Positions 60,415-64,000 of a stretch of DNA of 64,000 bases are shown piece by piece. A model generated the notes under the pieces. The model was not told where the DNA came from, did not search any database, and saw nothing but the letters and a program-made list of their open reading frames with translations. The translations under genes and the position numbers were made by a program. Position 1 is the first letter of the stretch. Every line of letters starts with the position of its first letter. Origin of the DNA: Stenopsyche tienmushanensis (taxonomy: Eukaryota; Arthropoda; Insecta; Trichoptera; Stenopsychidae). Location: contig WACJ01000046.1 in NCBI GenBank assembly GCA_008973525.1, positions 1,054,001 to 1,118,000 on the forward strand. Reading direction: 5' to 3'.

Positions 60415-61197
60415 AATATAATGGTTTTTGTTAATTTGAATAGGAATGAGATAACTATGTGTCATGCCACAAATTTCGAATAGTCTTCAACGTTGCGGCT
60501 GCGGTTTGTGGTATATCGCTCTTCTGCAAAGGACACATATTATTTGATGACTTTGTAAATATTTTTACATTCGTATATGTAAATTTCTGAGAAATCGTTT
60601 GAAAACAAGATCTTAATTAATTTCGCAATTTTCATTTATATTCATTAATTCTGATTGTCGTACTGACCTATCTTTTAAATATAATAGAAACCCTAGCCCA
60701 TAATCTAGGGTCGAATTTATCCTAGACATCTTTGAAATTTATTAAGCCGTAAGAGCTTAAGAATAAACTCTACGTCATCATTGCGTACTAGGAATTTCAA
60801 TATCTTCGTTGACGAGCCCATCTCAAACACATCCCAAGGGTCAAATTCAAAGTCTTAAACAATTTCAATTGTTAACTATTATATATTCCACAACAACACA
60901 ATACACGAATTTGGCTTTCATCGTAGAAAGGATGATTTTATTGCCATTGAAAATTGAATTCACCCCAATATAAAAAACATTATGATCCCAAATGTGGTCC
61001 ATGAAAGCACAAAAGGGTAACCGTTAATAAAGGCCGATATCCCAGTAATTATTAATATAAACGACGCAATAAAATATTAATTATTGCTTAAATACTTTTC
61101 GCTTACTATATCGAAGACACCTGATCCAGTAAAAAGCGTGTTTCTCAATAGATTATCGGTTTCTACCGAACAAATTAAGCAGGGTGCGAAAATGAGG
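60415..61197. other. AT-rich spacer
   Basis: No gene. A small hairpin word, cggtttctaccg, lies near 61157-61168. Confidence 0.4.
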
Positions 61198-61271
61198 CAC
61201 CGTCTAAGCGCCTTCTAAGGACCTTTCGTCGCTAACGACCTAAAGCAAATTTTAATGTCGCTTAGACGGTG
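61198..61271. repeat. 74-bp hairpin with 13-bp perfect inverted ends
   Basis: caccgtctaagcg (61198-61210) returns inverted as cgcttagacggtg (61259-61271), 48 bases apart, in a GC-balanced patch. It is not a tRNA: there is no T-loop or anticodon-arm arrangement. It could be a miniature transposon end pair or the stem of a structured RNA. The stem does not continue inward. Confidence 0.55.
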
Positions 61272-61631
61272 ATTATAGTAGTCGATGTAACTACCTCACA
61301 GCTGGTCACTAGTTTCCAATATTGTCCATTAAATTTCATTCGTATTGGCCCTTGCTTACCAGCGCGGCAAGATAATGTCTCTGATATTAATTTTATTATG
61401 TATGACTGGGTCCATTTTTGGGGTGGGACCAAAATCTATTTCCGAATCTAAGGCTCTGAGATCGAGTTCCGTTCGTGATAGCCAGCATCCCTTCTCCCTT
61501 ATACGCGTGCACCAAAATTCTATTAAGAAATTTCCTGTATCATGAAATAATACGAATTTATCGACAATCGTTCGCTTAATACATTCGAATTATCAAATTG
61601 CTTTGTGATATGGTACGCAGAGCAACACGGG
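61272..61631. other. Spacer
   Basis: Overlapping plus frames (61269-61545) have no domain. Nothing recognised. Confidence 0.35.
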
Positions 61632-61853
61632 TTAAATCTGAAAATTCAAATTGAATTTTATACTACCGAATATACTTGAGGTATAAAGTGAACAGAATTT
61701 CAAACACTCAAAATATGTGTATAATTTCTGTTCATGATCTTTAGAGTCAATATTGCATTCTCTGGGCATCTCCATTAATGTCGTCTGCCTTACCCCATCA
61801 AATGCTTTTTGGTAATCTATAAAGCATGCAAACACTTCTTTGCGTTGGTACAA
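61632..61853 (-). pseudogene. LINE reverse-transcriptase fragment
   Basis: The minus strand reads QRKEVFACFIDYQKAFDGVR followed by QTTLMEMPRECNIDSKDHEQ. CFIDYQKAFD is reverse-transcriptase block A/3 of non-LTR retrotransposons (family: VYACFIDYEKAFDRVRHDKLMEIL...IDGKDLRII), and the D of FID is the first catalytic aspartate. The clade differs from the Jockey-like pieces at 23 and 45 kb, and is RTE/CR1-like rather than Jockey by the FIDYEKAFD wording. The rest decays into AT-rich sequence. About 75 codons survive. Confidence 0.75.
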
Positions 61854-62117
61854 AAAGGCTTCTCACATATACAGCATATATTTAACAAAATTAGAGGGTC
61901 GTTCTGACTTACAGGGATTCTATAATTTTTCTGTTTCTGTCACTCGATTTAAGGCGTTGACCAACAACATTGATATCTGATACATTTTATTGATGGTGCT
62001 TGTGGCTTTGATTGCGTTCGGATACTGATCTAGAAAAATCAGCACACAATGTCTAATATGTTCATCGTTGGTTACGGATTTTGCGATGTTTATTATAATG
62101 CAAATTGGACAACTCAA
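61854..62117 (-). other. Coding-like stretch upstream of LINE fragment
   Basis: A 65-codon minus frame (61920-62117) reads MSCPICIIINIAKSVTNDEH and onward without recognised domain. It lies where the 5' part of the reverse transcriptase would be expected but does not match it convincingly. May be unrelated. Confidence 0.22.
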
Positions 62118-63479
62118 TGTCTCAGGTAAAACCTAATGAAAAATAATAAATCATTATATATTTCGTAGTTAACTTTAAAAGATAATTATTTAATATTCCT
62201 GTATTCAGCGTATAGTAGTCCATTCAAATTAATTTTATTTTATCATAAACATGTTTATAATCATCAAAAACTAGTTCCCTGGTTTGTCGTCAAAGCGATA
62301 TAGTTGCTTTAGATTAAGTTACTTAAAAACAATATTAAATGTAGCGTGATTAACTTTACCGGTTTGAAGTCCAAGAAGCTTTAGGAATAGAACGAGAACA
62401 AGAAGAACATCAATCAGACGCCCTTGAGGAGAGGCATATGAAGAATTTCACTTTGCAACGATGACAGTATTGTCTTCTTTTGACTTATACATCGTTTTGA
62501 AATCGCTGAACTAAGTTTAACCTAAAATAGGAAAATGGAAAACTGCTCAGTCTTTACAACCTCCCACACTCCCTATCAAGACCGTCGCGAAAGCGCCCGT
62601 CGATACGTTAATTCAGGAGAACTCACTGGATGAGCTTTCTAAATGAAACTCAGGAGGTTATGCTACCTTCAATATGGAAGCGAAATGAGGAGGTGAATGT
62701 ATGATACAGATAAAATGTATGTAACCCTTTCCCGTGAATGGATATTGAAGAGACCCATAGCTCTGCAGTGGACTATTTGTGGCTGCACTATGATGATAAT
62801 TATAATGAAAACAAATTATATGAAGTAATTTATATTTAATTTTTAAACCATAGCACAGATTTTCTGGAATTAATTAAAAAAAAATAATAATAAATGTCAA
62901 GTATTTTCTTATTGAATTCGATTATTTATTAAAAATATTCACGTATAAACACATAGATCATTGTGTGCTATAAGTAATAAGGGGTTCTATTATTAAAGAG
63001 GTTAGAATAATAATTAAAATAGGCAGGTTACATCGAGAGGGCATGAAAACCCTAGCAACCATCGAAAACTGCACCAGAACTGCGTAAAGAAGGGTTAAAA
63101 ATTGAAAACGAAAAAACTCTGGAATTAACAATATGGTTGAAAATAAAACGCTTACAATAATTTTAAAAAAAAGTTCGACAGTGCAGCCAACTAAAACTAT
63201 ACTAAAAATTCAAGCTGGCAATACTGGACAAAAAATGATTACTAAAAGCATCTCTAAGAAAATGGCGGCAGCTATTTTGCGACTATAAGCCCACCTTATT
63301 GCTTGAAATATCGAAAAGAGTTAAATTATCTATCATAACGTAATCGAATATCTGTTGGATTTTGAGCAATAAGTTTGTTTAACAATGATGGTTATAAAAA
63401 TTATGATTTTATATTATTGTGAACTTCGGTTGAATCTTTCATTAGATTTAATTGACATTTAACACGAAAATCATATTTA
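62118..63479. other. AT-rich intergenic DNA
   Basis: A GC-balanced patch at 62340-62720 contains ccgtcgcgaaagcgcccgtcg (62581-62601) but no frame with domain features. Otherwise nothing recognised. Confidence 0.4.
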
Positions 63480-64000
63480 TGAATTAAAATATGGCAATCG
63501 GAAACAATGAGTCAATCATTTTCGTTGGAGCTCTTGTTTTAAAAGTTGATTGCTTTCCATTTTGAGTCGTTTTTATTTGACAGTCCATTGAGAAACGACT
63601 TCCGCTGATGGATATTCACCATCAATACGAGTCTTACGCTGCAAACATCCAGTATTTTAATAATGTCCTCATCTCTCCTTAATCAAATAGCTGTTAACGC
63701 CGTGAGCATCGTTCATTCCTAATGAAAGACCAAATTGAAAGTTTTCCCCATCGCTAACGTTTCGTGAACAACTGCTGGAATATTTTCCAGAAACTTATTA
63801 AACCATCAGAAAACACTTTTGCCATTCCCCTCGTTGGGGGTAAACAGGCCTCACGGCAGCTTATTACGATTCCGAATCCCCCTTATAAGAAGCGGCCCCC
63901 TCGCAAATCAGAATAAAATTATACGCAACAATCATTGTTTGTGAGTTTGCGAAGTTTTCCAAGCGAAATATTTCGGCCCACTTAAGTTACGCGTCGTACT
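63480..64000. promoter_or_regulatory. GC-balanced island at window end, candidate regulatory DNA
   Basis: About 500 bases of balanced, non-repetitive sequence with no long frame on either strand. Words include gacttccgctgatggatattcaccatcaa (hairpin tgatgg/ccatca, 63605-63627), cctcacggcagc and cttataagaagcggccccc (63881-63900). It runs off the window edge. Similar in style to the other islands. Confidence 0.3.

Noticed and set aside
60052..60465. 137-codon minus-strand frame, the longest in the window
   Set aside because: It overlaps plus-strand pieces with better protein character, has no domain features, and could be a GC-balance shadow.
61198..61271. tRNA-like hairpin
   Set aside because: The 13-bp stem is too long for an acceptor arm and there is no T-arm (GGTTCGA) or anticodon arm.
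1..64000. tRNA/rRNA genes, CRISPR arrays, bacterial operons
   Set aside because: No B-box with paired A-box in a cloverleaf, no rRNA core words and no regular spacer-repeat array were found; the sequence is eukaryotic in character.

Overview
This is a 64-kb stretch of A+T-rich eukaryotic, most likely arthropod (probably insect) nuclear DNA. It has no ribosome-binding-site/operon organisation, its open frames are short and scattered, and it is studded with decayed cut-and-paste transposons of families common in arthropods (mariner, pogo/Tigger with CENP-B-like transposases, hAT) plus pieces of non-LTR retrotransposons. I found no intact host gene, no tRNA or rRNA gene and no CRISPR array. The species cannot be named from the sequence.

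Layout. 1-9.3 kb is mostly plain AT-rich DNA with one small Tigger-type MITE (1749-1950) and two GC-richer islands. 9.4-11.3 kb holds a dispersed repeat and a mariner remnant (+). 13.8-16 kb has two unrecognised coding-like stretches. 22.1-23.8 kb is a complete-ended but internally deleted pogo/Tigger element that carries a fragment of a Jockey-like LINE inside it. 25.1-26.9 kb is a second Tigger family with a transposase core and a mariner remnant of opposite orientation in or next to it. 28.4-30 kb has an unknown coding fragment and a second copy of the 9.4-kb repeat. 37.1-38.4 kb is an end-to-end mariner with 33-34 bp inverted repeats and a dead DD34D transposase. 40.7-41.5 kb is a third Tigger copy with its own terminal repeats. 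44.4 kb is another mariner remnant. 45.1-45.8 kb is a long-armed hairpin element split by a 5'-truncated LINE with a 16-bp target duplication. 54 kb, 57.3 kb and 61.7 kb carry a hAT transposase tail, a Tigger transposase tail and a LINE reverse-transcriptase fragment. 59.8-60.4 kb is a decayed coding stretch of unknown origin.

Between these lie several GC-richer islands (near 2.6, 7.1, 10.1, 20.9, 30.7, 36.6, 46.2, 50.1, 52.2, 55.2 and 63.7 kb) with palindromes, CRE-like and homeodomain-like words but no convincing reading frames. They look like candidate regulatory elements in a gene desert or a very large intron. That is inference and needs cross-species alignment. The gene remnants do not work together as a pathway: the window is best read as transposon graveyard plus possible regulatory DNA. 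The most informative signals are the nested insertions, which give a relative order of events.
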